64,000 nucleotides of DNA, taken from positions 806,001 to 870,000 of the forward strand of contig CAVPJV010000009.1 of assembly GCA_963705515.1 (NCBI GenBank), given 5' to 3'. Below the pieces are notes generated by a model that was not told the origin of the DNA, did no database searches, and saw only the letters and a program-made list of their open reading frames with translations. Both the position numbers and the translations under genes were made by a program. Numbering within the stretch: position 1 is the first letter of the stretch; every line of letters begins with the position of its first letter. Origin of the DNA: Gaiellasilicea sp963705515. GTDB taxonomy: Bacteria; Actinomycetota; Thermoleophilia; Gaiellales; Gaiellaceae. Shown in pieces: positions 45,371 to 54,438 of the stretch.

Positions 45371-47217
45371 GCCGCAAGCTCCTCCGGCGCGCCTCCACCA
45401 CCGCGCGTCGGCGGCGTCAACCCGAAGAGCCCGAAGATCTCCTTCTCCCCAAGTAACCTTCCTGGGTCGAGCGACACATTGTCGACGAGCTCGTCGAACA
45501 GGTGTTGTTTCCGGCGGAGAACTTCATCGATTCGTTCCTCGATCGTGTCCTCGCAGATGTAGCGATAGACAGTGACGGCGTTCTGCTGCCCCATTCGGTG
45601 CGCTGCGATCCTCGGCCTGCCGTTCGATCGCCGGGTTCCACCACCGGTCGAAATGGAAAACGTACGAGGCCTCCTGGAGGTTCAAACCGAAGCCCACCGG
45701 CTCGAAGAGACAGGACGAGCGCCTTGTGCCGCTCGTCCTGCTTGAAGCGTGCAGACCACGTCATCCTTCGCTCGCGCTGACATTGAGCCGTCATAGGCCA
45801 TGGCACCAAAGTCCGCAAGTCGCTCGACTACGCCATGGACGCCGTACTCCCGGTCGGTGTACTGGGAGAAGACGAGTGCACGTTGACCCTCCGCAGCGAT
45901 CTGCTCGAGACGCTCGCTCATGTCGTCGAGCTTGGTTGACTTACCGGTCGTCGGGCAGACGTTGCAGACCCGTTTCAGCTGCTGAATCAGCGCGAGAACG
46001 TGGTGCGTAGTGATCCGCTCGCCGAGTCCCTGCAGTTCGATCACGCCTTCACGTTCGGCCCGGTCGTATGTCGCGCGCTGATCGGCTGCAAGTCGTAGCC
46101 AGATGTCGTTCACCGACTTCGCCGGCAGCTCCTTCAGTACGTCCGCCTTCCGGCGGCGGAGCTGTAGCTCGCCATGTCGCTCAAGGAGCCGTTCGCCGTA
46201 GAGCACGGGCGGCGGCACTTCCCCCGCAGCCAGCGGACTTAGGAACTCGATGATCGACTGGAGATCGTCGATGCTGTTCTCCAGCGGAGCCCCAGTAAGC
46301 GCCCACGCGCGGCGACGAGTGAGCGACTTACATACGCGGGAAAGGTTCGTACTTCGGTTCTTGATCTTTTGCGCTTCATCGAGCACGACGGCGTCCCAGT
46401 CGATGGCGCTTGGCCCGTACCGCGACTGTGGATCTGTGTCTTGCCGCAGAGTCTCGATAGCTGGACGATGTGGACATGGCGTGGCCGTGCCCACATCCGC
46501 AGACGCTCCTGCTGCCCCGCCCGAACCACCTCAGCGCGAAGCTCAGGCGCCCAAAGCGTCAGTTCACGTTGCCACTGCGACAAGAGGCTTGCAGGTGCAA
46601 CGACGAGCACGCGCGCAGCGCGACGAAGGTGAACGAGCACGCGAATCGCGGCGATCGCCTGAATCGTCTTGCCAAGTCCCATGTCGTCCGCGAGCAAGAG
46701 TGCGTCGCTCTCCATGAGGGACCGCACACGATCGAGCTGGTACGGACGGATCTCCGATGGCCATTCCAGTAGCCCTTGAGACTCGAGCAGCGCTTCGAGG
46801 GGCGGCTGCAGTACTAGCAGAAGGCGTTCTGCGAGTGACGGCTCGCTTCGCGCGCTCGCGCGCCGCGTCCCTGCCCGCCGCAGCTCAGTGACTGCGGAGC
46901 TTCCCCGATTAGGGCGCGCGACACTCCGCGCATCGACTTCCTCCAGCGCAACGGACGCCGCAGACCCAAGAACCAGGGTGCACGAGAAGCTCTCCGGGAT
47001 CTTCGGGTTCGACTCCGTCTCGGGCGAGCCAGGACGTTGCCGACCCTGTGTCAGGAGTGGCGAACAGCGTCGAGGCGGTCTCTCGACCTACGTTGAGGGA
47101 GTAGGACGCAACTGGGTCTCTCCGGAACGGCTCGAGCGGCAAACGGAGCGCGAGCTCCGCTTCCACTCTACGGAACCGACCGTAGCGTCGACCCGATGGG
47201 CTAGTGGTCGCCGTCAT
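45367..47217 (-). CDS. SNF2-family helicase (several frameshifts)
   Basis: About 615 aa in mixed frames (breaks near 46930, 46443, 45720 and 45600). The N-terminal 130 residues match no domain I know. The Swi2/Snf2 ATPase then runs: EIRPYQLDRVRSLME, LLADDMGLGKT (I), VLVVAPASLLSQWQREL, VVLDEAQKIKN (II), ALTGAPLENS (III), RALVFSQYTDREYG (IV), FDRWWNPAIERQAEDR and HRMGQQNAVTVYRYICEDTIEERI (VI). The stop overlaps the HsdR start (ATGA), and its start lies 17 bases inside the gene upstream. Such motors translocate on duplex DNA and occur in several anti-phage systems. Here it is likely a partner of the type I complex. Confidence 0.8.
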
Positions 47218-47776
47218 CGGTTGGCGCTTCGAGGTCATAGGCCTCACGAAGGCCGGCAACGACACGGTCGAACGGTTCCAGGATTAGGCCGCGCTCGGCG
47301 AGCTTCGCAACAAGCTGCCGTGCGGGCGTCGCGTCGCTTGGTCTCCCGCTGACCCAGAACATCTGAGCATCAGAAGCGCCGTCGATCGCCTCGTGCTCTT
47401 CCACGCTGGAGACACCGAGTGTCGCAGATGCGGGCGCGACCCGAGCCAACGGACGCCGTACGTCGAGGTCATCCGAGAAGAGATCGGCTTCTACTTCTGC
47501 TGCGAGGCAGAAAATCGCACTGGGTGACCGAGGGCACGCGTCCAAGAGTGACGTGAGTAGCTCGCGAGTGACGGCGCGGCGGAGGTCGCGTTCGCGCCAA
47601 AGGAACAGGTGCTTTGCGGATACCCTGTTGTAGGTGAACTCGAGCGGCTCTCCGCGCGCATCGAGCACCAGCAGACCGCCCATGTGCGAGTCGCGCTTGT
47701 TCGTGAGGACGCGGAAGAATCCGGCGCTCAGGTCGCGCTCGCCCTCGGTCTGCACACGACGGTAGGCGATTGTCAT
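47201..47776 (-). CDS. Unknown protein between the ImmA/IrrE peptidase and the SNF2 helicase
   Basis: The 191-aa protein starts at ATG 47776, overlapping the peptidase stop (ATGA), with AAGGAG upstream. It begins MTIAYRRVQTEGERDLSAGF and includes HMGGLLVLDARGEPLEFTYN and LWRERDLRRAVTRELLTSLL. A compact alpha/beta N-terminal domain is followed by an acidic C terminus (AYDLEAPTDDGDH). Not a family I recognise. The conserved place between peptidase and helicase suggests a sensor, regulator or adaptor. Clean frame. Confidence 0.72.
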   Translation of the reverse strand: MTIAYRRVQTEGERDLSAGFFRVLTNKRDSHMGGLLVLDARGEPLEFTYNRVSAKHLFLWRERDLRRAVTRELLTSLLDACPRSPSAIFCLAAEVEADLFSDDLDVRRPLARVAPASATLGVSSVEEHEAIDGASDAQMFWVSGRPSDATPARQLVAKLAERGLILEPFDRVVAGLREAYDLEAPTDDGDH

Positions 47777-48256
47777 GCTCGCGGCATCTCCTTGCGGAGA
47801 CCGAGGTTGTAGAGACGCCACGCGAGCGCCTCGTCGCTGACGCCGAAGCGGTTCTCGCCGCCGGCGGCGCGCACAGCCGGCTCGGGCATGACGAGGTTCG
47901 CGGCGAAGATGTTCGCCTCGCGCTCGAGCGCCTTCGCTTCAGGATCCACACCGACGTCTTCGGCACGGCAGTAGACGGGTTTAGCCGAACCTTCGAGGCA
48001 CTGGCAGATCCAGTGGCCCAGCTCGTGGGCGATCGTGAAGCGCTGCCGCGTCTCCGGCTCGGCTCGCGTTGACGAGGATCCGGCGCTCGGCCGGGAAGAG
48101 CATCCCGCTCACGTCGAGCTCCCGGCGCTCGACCGCGAGCCCGAGCAGGTCCTCCGCGATCGACTCGACCGGCACGGGCAGCTCGTCGCCACCGAAGGTG
48201 GCGAGGTAGCGCTCGCGCAGCGCGTGCGCGCGCGGATCGTCGTAGGTGTCCGACAT
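47773..48256 (-). CDS. ImmA/IrrE-family metallo-endopeptidase (one frameshift)
   Basis: The 160-aa protein contains the zinc motif HELGHWICQ at residues about 77-85 and a downstream acidic ligand in EREANIFAANLVMPEP, both hallmarks of ImmA/IrrE peptidases. In these families the enzyme cleaves a repressor to release expression of a mobile element or stress regulon. One extra base near 48061 (AGCCGAGCC) splits the frame just before the active site, and its removal restores ASEPETRQRFTIAHELGH. Upstream lie a sigma factor and a small regulator-like gene; downstream is an unknown protein and SNF2. The substrate is probably encoded nearby (inference). Confidence 0.82.
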
Positions 48257-48275
48257 GCCCTTGTCCTCTCCCCGG

Positions 48276-48845
48276 TCAGCTGACAGCGCGAAAGAGACGA
48301 TCGACCTCGTCCCCTGCCGCCGGCTGATCTTGACGCAAGACAAACTGGCTTTCAAGGGACACTTCGGGTGATTTGAGTCTGTATGCGGGCGATGCCGGCA
48401 GCGGCCGCGGCCGGAACGCCGCGAGCTCGCGAACGTTCGCCTTCAAGATCTCGCCGAGGACGCGCCAAACGCTCGCGTCGACCCCGGCCGGGTCGAGCTG
48501 ACCCGTCTCGAGCTCATGGTAGGCATCGGCGAGCCGCGGGCGGCTGGACGTCTCGAGCTTCAGCGCGCGAAGAAGCGCGTCGACGACCGCGTCGCGCTTC
48601 AACCCCCGGCGAACGCGCAAGTCGAGGAGCGGCGGTTCGCGTTGCAGCAGCCCGGCCAGGAGGGCTGCGTCCTCCGCAGTCGCCTCGCGCCGCGGCGTCG
48701 CCCGCAGGAACTGCTCGATCATCGCTGCGAGCTCGTCGGCATCCGCGCCGGCGCGCTGGAGGAAGTCGGCCGCCCTCGGACGGTCGCCGCGAACGAGAGC
48801 GTCGGCGTACTCGCCGAAGAGCTCCGCTACGGGCTTACCGAGCAA
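48276..48845 (-). CDS. Putative regulatory protein paired with the sigma factor
   Basis: TTG 48845, inside the last codons of the sigma gene, gives a 189-aa protein beginning LLGKPVAELFGEYADALVRG. It is mostly helical. It has ADFLQRAGADADELAAMIEQ, a region like those after anti-sigma or FHA partners, then RLADAYHELETGQLDPAGVD with an XRE-like feel, and a C-terminal beta tail (YRLKSPEVSLESQFVLRQDQ). No TM and no zinc site. The coupled position suggests an anti-sigma factor or repressor that the ImmA/IrrE peptidase, 19 bases downstream, could cleave. This is inference; the family is not recognised. Confidence 0.6.
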   Translation of the reverse strand: MLGKPVAELFGEYADALVRGDRPRAADFLQRAGADADELAAMIEQFLRATPRREATAEDAALLAGLLQREPPLLDLRVRRGLKRDAVVDALLRALKLETSSRPRLADAYHELETGQLDPAGVDASVWRVLGEILKANVRELAAFRPRPLPASPAYRLKSPEVSLESQFVLRQDQPAAGDEVDRLFRAVS

Positions 48846-49371
48846 GCTTCTCTGCCACCTTTCGATGTCCGCGCCAGACCGCCTGGTCGACGGCATTGCG
48901 CCTGATCGCGAGTCGCTCTGCGATCTGCGTCGGCGACAAGCCCTCGCGATAGACGAGGTCGAGCACCTCGCGCTCGCGCGGCGGCAGGTCAGCGATGAGC
49001 GCGTGGAAGTCGTGCTCTCCCTCCCACTCCGCGAGCTCATCCGCTCCCTCCGTCTCCCACTCGTGCGGGAGCGGCGCCCCGTCCGTCGCCGTCCACTCGT
49101 AGCCGCGGCAGAGCCACTTCACGACCTGCCACACGACCACGCGATACGGCGCGGCGTACGTCCTCCCCGCAGCGAGCTCACCGGCCAGCCGGAGGAAGAC
49201 GCGTTGAACGATCTCCGCCGCAGCGTGCGGCTCCCGAACCCGCACCGCGACCCACTCCTGCACGAGGTACACGTAGTTCTCGAGCAGCCGGGTGTGCTCC
49301 CCGGCCTCCAGCAGTCTCTTGTCCTCAGCGTCCCGGGCATCGTGCATCGAGGACAGAGTCTCTTCGGGCAC
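48835..49371 (-). CDS. Sigma-70-family (ECF-like) RNA polymerase sigma factor
   Basis: The 178-aa protein has a sigma2-like N-terminal half (LLENYVYLVQEWVAVRVREP, AAEIVQRVFLRLAGELAAG) and a clear sigma4 HTH (REREVLDLVYREGLSPTQIA followed by ERLAIRRNAVDQAVWRG). The intervening linker holds Trp-rich YRVVVWQVVKWLCRGYEW. The GTG start has TAAGAT 6 bases upstream, a leaderless-type promoter. Its stop lies inside the next gene. A sigma factor leading a restriction gene train is unusual; it may direct its own operon's transcription. Confidence 0.83.
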   Translation of the reverse strand: MPEETLSSMHDARDAEDKRLLEAGEHTRLLENYVYLVQEWVAVRVREPHAAAEIVQRVFLRLAGELAAGRTYAAPYRVVVWQVVKWLCRGYEWTATDGAPLPHEWETEGADELAEWEGEHDFHALIADLPPREREVLDLVYREGLSPTQIAERLAIRRNAVDQAVWRGHRKVAEKLAR

Positions 49372-49377
49372 GTCCGG

Positions 49378-49383
49378 ATCTTA
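49378..49383 (-). promoter_or_regulatory. -10 element of the sigma factor gene
   Basis: Read on the minus strand, TAAGAT lies 6 bases before GTG 49371. Its first three bases are also the TAA stop codon of the upstream NERD gene. This gives the sigma-led train its own leaderless-type start. Confidence 0.55.
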
Positions 49384-50199
49384 CGTCGAGGTATTCGAAC
49401 GGACTGCAGGCGGAAGAGCGACGGCGAGCCGGTTCGCCAGGCACACCGACGCGGCCGGCGTCAGCTCGAGCGGGTGCCGCGATCCGCTCGGCGAGCGCCT
49501 TCGGCCAGATGACGGAGACACCGTTCAGGTCGAATGCGTCGCGCGAACAGGCTCCACTCGGAGGCGACGAAGCGCACTGCCGGCCTGACCTCCACCTCTG
49601 AGGCCAGCGGATCTCGCGCGAGCGCCGCCCGTGTCGCTTCGACCTGTCTCGCCATCCCGAGAACCAGCTTCGTCCGGTCTCGGCCGCCAACGAAGACCCT
49701 GTCCTGAACGTTCCAGAGCGAGCCGACCGTTCGACGCTCGACCTTCCCCTTGTAGAGCTTGGCGTCGATCGACCCAGACGCCACTCGTCGCGACGACGAT
49801 GTGGTCGATGTTCGCGCGCGATCCCGGAATGCGCCGGTCGTGGAGCACGACCGCCGAGTCCGGCAGCTCCTTCTCGAAGAAACGCGCCAGGCGTTGCTCG
49901 CCGGCCGATCCCGTCTGCCATGCGCGCGTCGACTGCGGCTCGGCCTTGAAGAACAGATAGGCGTTGCCGAGCCTGTCGCCGAGCTTGCCCTTGATCTCGT
50001 GCTCGCGACGTTCCCGAAGCCGCTCGTACCTCGCGTGCCCCGAGCCGCCAGCGGTGCCAGCGAGTTCCTGCGCCAGCTCACTGCCGCTGCCGCAGACGAG
50101 GCATGCTGCGTGCCTGGTCTCACGGTCCCACGACGCTTTCGTCCCAGGCGGAAGAGCGCGGCCGCAAACGCAGCAAGCCGCTGGATACCGAAGCGTCAG
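49381..50199 (-). CDS. NERD-domain protein with N-terminal zinc ribbon (about three frameshifts)
   Basis: About 272 aa. The N terminus has a two-knuckle zinc ribbon (CCVCGRALPPGTKASW...ACLVCGSG). A helical linker and a NERD nuclease-related domain follow: ARFFEKELPDSAVVLHDRRI, IDHIVVATSGVWVIDAKLYKGK with the D...D-A-K catalytic-like core, and VRFVASEWSLF. Frame breaks near 49785, 49545 and 49475 are single bases. The likely start is CTG 50199, since an in-frame stop lies 10 codons upstream and no ATG/GTG/TTG precedes the ribbon. It may be the first member of the defence island, 9 bases before the sigma gene. Confidence 0.72.
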
Positions 50200-50329
50200 T
50201 AGGCGACGCGCGACAGACCCCTCGCATCACGCTGTTTGATCGCGCCCCAGCTGACGCCTCGCCATCGCTCACCAGAGTGACGTAAGCCTTTCGGGCCGTA
50301 GACGGACTCTCGGGAAACGAAAGGAGCCC

Positions 50330-51227
50330 ATGATCGAGACCTCCATCCAGCTGGGCGAGCCCGTCGAGCACCGCGGGATCGTCATCGCACCGCTCTTCCC
50401 GCGCCGCACTCCCGACGCGGCCTACGTCACGCTCGAGGAGGCGCTGCCGCTCGGCTTCCGCGTCGAGGAGGTCAGCGAGCAAGGCAGCGTGCCGGAGCTC
50501 GTCGTCCGCAACCCGACCGACAAGGACGTGCTCCTCTACGACGGCGAGGAGCTGATCGGCGCCAAGCAGAACCGCATTCTCAACGTCTCCGTGCTCGTCG
50601 CTGCCGGCGCGAAGACGCGTGATCCCGGTCTCGTGCGTCGAGGAGGGCCGCTGGAGTCGACGCTCGGCGACGTTCGCGTCGGCATCGCACGCCTCGCATC
50701 CGGAACTGCGCCGGCGCAAGGTCGAGCAGCTCGCCGCGACGCCGCTGGCGCGCGGGGCGGCGCAGGGGATCGTTTGGGACGAGGTGCGGGAGAAGTCCGC
50801 GCGACTCCAGGCCCATTCGCCGACTAGTGCCCAGGCGGACGTGTTTCAGTCGCGGGCCGAGCAGCTGCGGGCGCTGCGAGCACGCGTTCGCCGCCGGCGA
50901 CCGGCCAGTGCGGGGCCGTCTTCGCGCTCGGCGACACGCTCTGCCTCGACTACGTCTCGCGGCCGGATGCGTTCGTCAGCCTCTATCCGAAGCTGCGCTC
51001 GGGCTACCTGCTCGACGCGATCGAGCGACTGGACGGGAAGCCTGCGGTGACGGCCACGCTCGAGCGGTTCGTCGAGGCGGTCGGCTCCGGCGCGACGGTG
51101 CGACAGCCGTCAGGCGGGACGCGGCGAGGACATCCGTCTACGCGGCGTCGGCGTCGTCGGCTCCGGGCTCGCGCTCGGCGAGGAGCTCGTGCAGCTGTCG
51201 GCGTTCAGCTCGGCAGGGCGCGCTTGA
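50330..51227 (+). CDS. ARPP-1-domain protein (frameshifts)
   Basis: The protein begins LGEPVEHRGIVIAPLFP and YVTLEEALPLGFRVEEVSE, then VLLYDGEELIGAKQNRILN, the GEELIGAKQNR core of ARPP-1 (ARG and rhodanese/phosphatase-associated) domains. It continues in other frames: IPVSCVEEGRWS and ELRRRKVEQLA (break near 50620), AVFALGDTLCLDYVSRPDAF and SLYPKLRSGYLLDAIERLDG (break near 50880), ending LALGEELVQLSAFSSAGRA after a break near 51115. About 298 aa. Function unknown. The ATG has AAAGGAG 7 bases upstream. It converges with the ATPase gene, a 23-base overlap. Confidence 0.72.
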
Positions 51228-52107
51228 GGAACTCGTCGAAGAGAGGGACCGTGAAGGCCGTATCGCCGTGGGCGGGGCTGTAGATCATTCCCTTGCGGAT
51301 CAGCCCGCCGCGGCGGGGTCCGACGCTCTCGACGCGAACGCCGAGCGTGGCCGCGATATCGCCGCTGCGGTGCGGGCCGGGGCCGAGGTTCGCCATCGCC
51401 CGGAGGTACTCGCGCTCCTTCGGCGTCAGCCGATCGAGTCGCACACGGAAGAAATCTCTGTCGAGCGCGGCCATGACGAGAGGCTGGACGGCATCGACGT
51501 CGGACGCGGGAATCGGCGAGTCGAGCGCGTGGTTCCAGGCGTGATACCCCCACTCCTGGAGGAAGTAGGGGTAGCCGTGGGTCGCCCGCACGATCCGCTC
51601 GACTGCCGCCGGCTCGAGCTGGACGCCGGCCGCGTTCGCGGGGATCTCGATCGCGCCGCGTGCGTGCTCGTCCGCGAGGCTCCCGATCTCCGGGAAGGTG
51701 AACAGTCGTTCAGAGTACGAGCGAGCCTCGCCGGCAAGACCGGGAAGCTGCGGAAGACCCGCGCCGACGACCACGACGGGGAGGTTCAGCTGCGTCGTTC
51801 GATGGACCGCCACGATGAGCGCACCGAGTTCCTCCTCGGAGAGGTACTGCACCTCATCGACCGCCACGAGCAGACCACGGCCGCGGTCGCGTGAAGCCTC
51901 TCCCGCAGCGACCAGCACGTCCGTTAGGTCATCCGGTAGGCGACCCGAGTCCGCTTCGCCGAGCAGCGGCTCCGGGTCGATCTGGATCGTCGAGCCATCC
52001 GGAAGCTGCAACGTGAAACTCTTGAGCACCCGCAACGCGCGTGCTACGGCACGTGAGACGGACCCGCGATCCAGATCCAAGAGGATCTTTCGAAGGCGAA
52101 CCGCCAA
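51205..52107 (-). pseudogene. AAA ATPase lacking its P-loop (5'-truncated)
   Basis: The open frame encodes the middle and end of an archaeal-ATPase/AAA_16-like protein: LLVAVDEVQYLSEEELGALI (Walker B with sensor-like region), LPVVVVGAGLPQLPGLAGEA, THGYPYFLQEWGYHAWNHAL and a winged-helix C terminus (LTPKEREYLRAMANLG). The usual first 100 or so residues with the Walker A loop are absent. An in-frame TGA lies about 24 codons above the listed start, and the unrelated HD-type gene begins there on the other strand. It is probably a remnant left by a deletion, or the product is a nucleotide-binding-dead fragment. Confidence 0.65.
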
Positions 52108-52181
52108 GACGGTCGGGAAGTCGCCGCTGTCGGCGCGCCGGAGAGCCGGAGGTCGAGCCGAGGCACCGGGACGGCGACGTC

Positions 52182-52696
52182 ATGCCATCGCCCGGTGCTC
52201 CGCGTGCGCTCGAGCCGCTCCTCACCGAAGTGCGCGCGCGCAGCACCGGCATCGGCTCGCACATCCACGGCGAGCTGCACTGGCGCACCGTCGGCGCGAA
52301 CGGGCTCTGGCTCGCGGAGCCGCTCGACGGGGCCGACACGCACGTGATCTTCCTCTTCGCGCTCCTGCACGACTCGATGCGCGAGAACGACGGCCACGAC
52401 CCGGGGCATGGGCCGCGCGCGGCCGCGTTCGCAGGTGAGCTGCACGGCGAGGGCCTGCTGGCGATCACCGCGGAGCAGCTCGAGCTGCTCCAGCACGCCT
52501 GCTTCGAGCACGCGAACGGATTCGTCTCGACCGACCCGACAGTCGGCGCCTGCTGGGACGCCGACCGGCTCGACCTCCCGCGCGTCTGGATCACTCCCGA
52601 CCCGACCCTCCTGTCGACCGAGCGGGCGCGGAACGGCGACCGGCCGTCGCGGCCGCCCCCGACTGGGCCGGCCTGTACCGTCGCGTTCGGCCGTGA
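52182..52696 (+). CDS. HD-domain-like protein (one frameshift)
   Basis: The product of about 170 aa has HIHGELHWRTVGANGLWLAE, HVIFLFALLHDSMRENDGHD, LQHACFEHANGFVSTDPTVG and CWDADRLDLPRVWITPDPTLL. The His-Asp pairs (H...HD...H...D) fit a compact HD-type metal phosphohydrolase. A frame change near 52630 leads to APDWAGLYRRVRP and a stop that overlaps the next start (GTGA). Its function is unknown. Nearby are lipid-metabolism genes. Confidence 0.68.
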
Positions 52697-53653
52697 CCCG
52701 TCGCTCCACGATCCTGAGGCGGCTCCGGACGGTGCCGCTCTTCCTCCTCCTCTTCGTCCTCACGACCGTGGCGCTGCCGTTCCTGCTCGTCGTGGCCGTC
52801 GTCGTCGACGCCGTGCGCTGGGTGATCCGCCGCCGTCCGTGGATGGCGACACGGCTCGCCCTCTTCCTCTGGGTCTACCTCGCCGCGGAGGCGCTCGCGA
52901 TCGTCGCGCTCTTCCTCGCGTGGGCGGTGCCGCCGCGCGCGCGGCTCGTCGAGCGCACCTACCGGCTGCAGGCGCTGTGGGCCGCGCTGCTCTTCGGGGC
53001 CGCGCGGCGCCTGTTCTCGCTCCGCTTCGACGTCGAGGGCGCCGACGCGGTCGCGCCCGGGCCGATCGTCGTCCTGATGCGGCACGCGAGCATCGTCGAC
53101 AACCTCCTCCCCGCCCTCTTCGTCGCCGCGCCGCACGGGCTGCGGCTGCGCTACGTGCTCAAGCGCGAGTTGCTCTCCGACCCGGCAATCGACATCGCGG
53201 GCGGACGGCTGCCGAACTGCTTCGTCCGCCGCGGCGCCGACGACGCGGAGGCCGAGATCGCACGCGTGCGCGCCCTCGCAGCTGGGCTCGGGCCGGACGA
53301 GGGCGTCCTCATCTACCCCGAGGGGACGCGCTTCACGGCCGCGAAGCGCGAGCGCGCAATCGAGCGGCAGCCGCGAGCGACCGAGCTTCGGAACGTGCTG
53401 CCGCCGAGACCCGGCGGTACGCTCGCCGTCATGGAGACGCGGCGCCGACGTCGTCGTCTGCGCCCACCACGGCCTCGACGGCTTCGCCAGCATCGGCGAC
53501 CTCTGGCGCGGCGGGCTCGTGCGGCAGACGGTTCGGATCCGCTTCACCCGCTTCCCCGGCGCGTCCCTGCCGGAGGGACGGGAGGCGCGGACGGACTGGC
53601 TCTGGCAGCGCTGGCACGAGGTCGACGACTGGATCGGCGAGCAGGCGGCGTGA
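52693..53653 (+). CDS. PlsC-like acyltransferase (one frameshift)
   Basis: GTG 52693 starts a protein with two N-terminal TMs (LFLLLFVLTTVALPFLLVVA; FLWVYLAAEALAIVALFLAW). A glycerol-phosphate acyltransferase domain follows, with RHASIVDNLLP (HxxxxD catalytic motif), YVLKRELLSDPAID and LIYPEGTRFT (the substrate-binding EGTR motif). A single-base break near 53440 (GAGACGCGGCGCC) moves the end into another frame: ADVVVCAHHGLDGFASIGDLW and WLWQRWHEVDDWIGEQAA. About 319 aa. It probably acylates lysophosphatidic acid or a similar lipid. The end overlaps DUF1295 (GTGA). Confidence 0.8.
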
Positions 53654-54423
53654 GCGCCGGCGAGATCCTGCTCCTCGACGCGGCCGTGATCGCCGGGTTG
53701 ATGCTCGCGCTCTGGCTCGTCAGCCTCCGCCTGCGCGACGCGTCGATCGTCGATCCGTTCTGGGGGCTCGGCTTCGTGATCGTCGGCTGGACGGCCGCGC
53801 TCGCCGGCGCACTCTCCGGCTGGGGCCTCGTGCTCGCGCTGCTCACGACCGCGTGGGGGCTGCGGCTCTCCGTTCACCTCGCGCGGCGCAACCTCGGGCA
53901 CGGCGAGGACTTCCGTTACCAGTCGATGCGGAGGCGCTTCCCGCGCTTCGAGCTGACGAGCCTCGTGATCGTGTTCGGGCTGCAGGGGCTGCTGATGTGG
54001 ATCGTGGCGCTGCCGCTGCAGCTCGCGCCCGCGTTCGACGGCAGCCGCCACCTCCTCGGCGTGATCGGGGTCGCGGTCTGGGCGGTCGGGCTCGGGTTCG
54101 AGGCGGTCGGCGACGCCCAGCTCGCCCGCTTCCGCGCCGATCCGGCGAACAAGGGCCGCGTGCTCGACACCGGCCTCTGGCGCTACACGCGCCACCCGAA
54201 CTACTTCGGCGACGCCTGCGTCTGGTGGGGGCTCTGGCTCGTCGCCCTCGCCGCTGGAGCGCCCTGGTGGACGGTCGTCGGACCGGTCGTGATGACGGTG
54301 CTGCTGCGCCGCGTCTCGGGCGTGACGCTGCTCGAGCGCTCGCTCGTGCAGCGGCGGTCCGGCTACGAGGAGTACGTGCGCCGGACGAGCGCGTTCGTGC
54401 CGCGGCCGCCGCGCACGGGCTGA
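53650..54423 (+). CDS. DUF1295 / steroid 5-alpha-reductase-like membrane protein
   Basis: The 257-aa protein has six to seven TMs and the DUF1295 signatures RLRDASIVDPFWGLGFVI, ARRNLGHGEDFRYQ and GLWRYTRHPNYFGDACVWWG, the last being the conserved NADPH-linked motif (RHPNYFGD) of isoprenylcysteine methyltransferase/steroid reductase-like enzymes. The substrate is unknown; lipid double-bond reduction is plausible next to the acyltransferase. GTG 53650 overlaps the upstream stop. Clean frame, convergent with kbl. Confidence 0.87.
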   Translation: MSAGEILLLDAAVIAGLMLALWLVSLRLRDASIVDPFWGLGFVIVGWTAALAGALSGWGLVLALLTTAWGLRLSVHLARRNLGHGEDFRYQSMRRRFPRFELTSLVIVFGLQGLLMWIVALPLQLAPAFDGSRHLLGVIGVAVWAVGLGFEAVGDAQLARFRADPANKGRVLDTGLWRYTRHPNYFGDACVWWGLWLVALAAGAPWWTVVGPVVMTVLLRRVSGVTLLERSLVQRRSGYEEYVRRTSAFVPRPPRTG

Positions 54424-54438
54424 GCGACCGCCTGCCGC

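Noticed and set aside
33687..47217. DISARM system, because of SNF2 helicase plus methyltransferase
   Set aside because: The methyltransferase is a classic HsdM with HsdS and HsdR. No DUF1998 (DrmB), DrmA helicase or PLD-nuclease DrmC was found.
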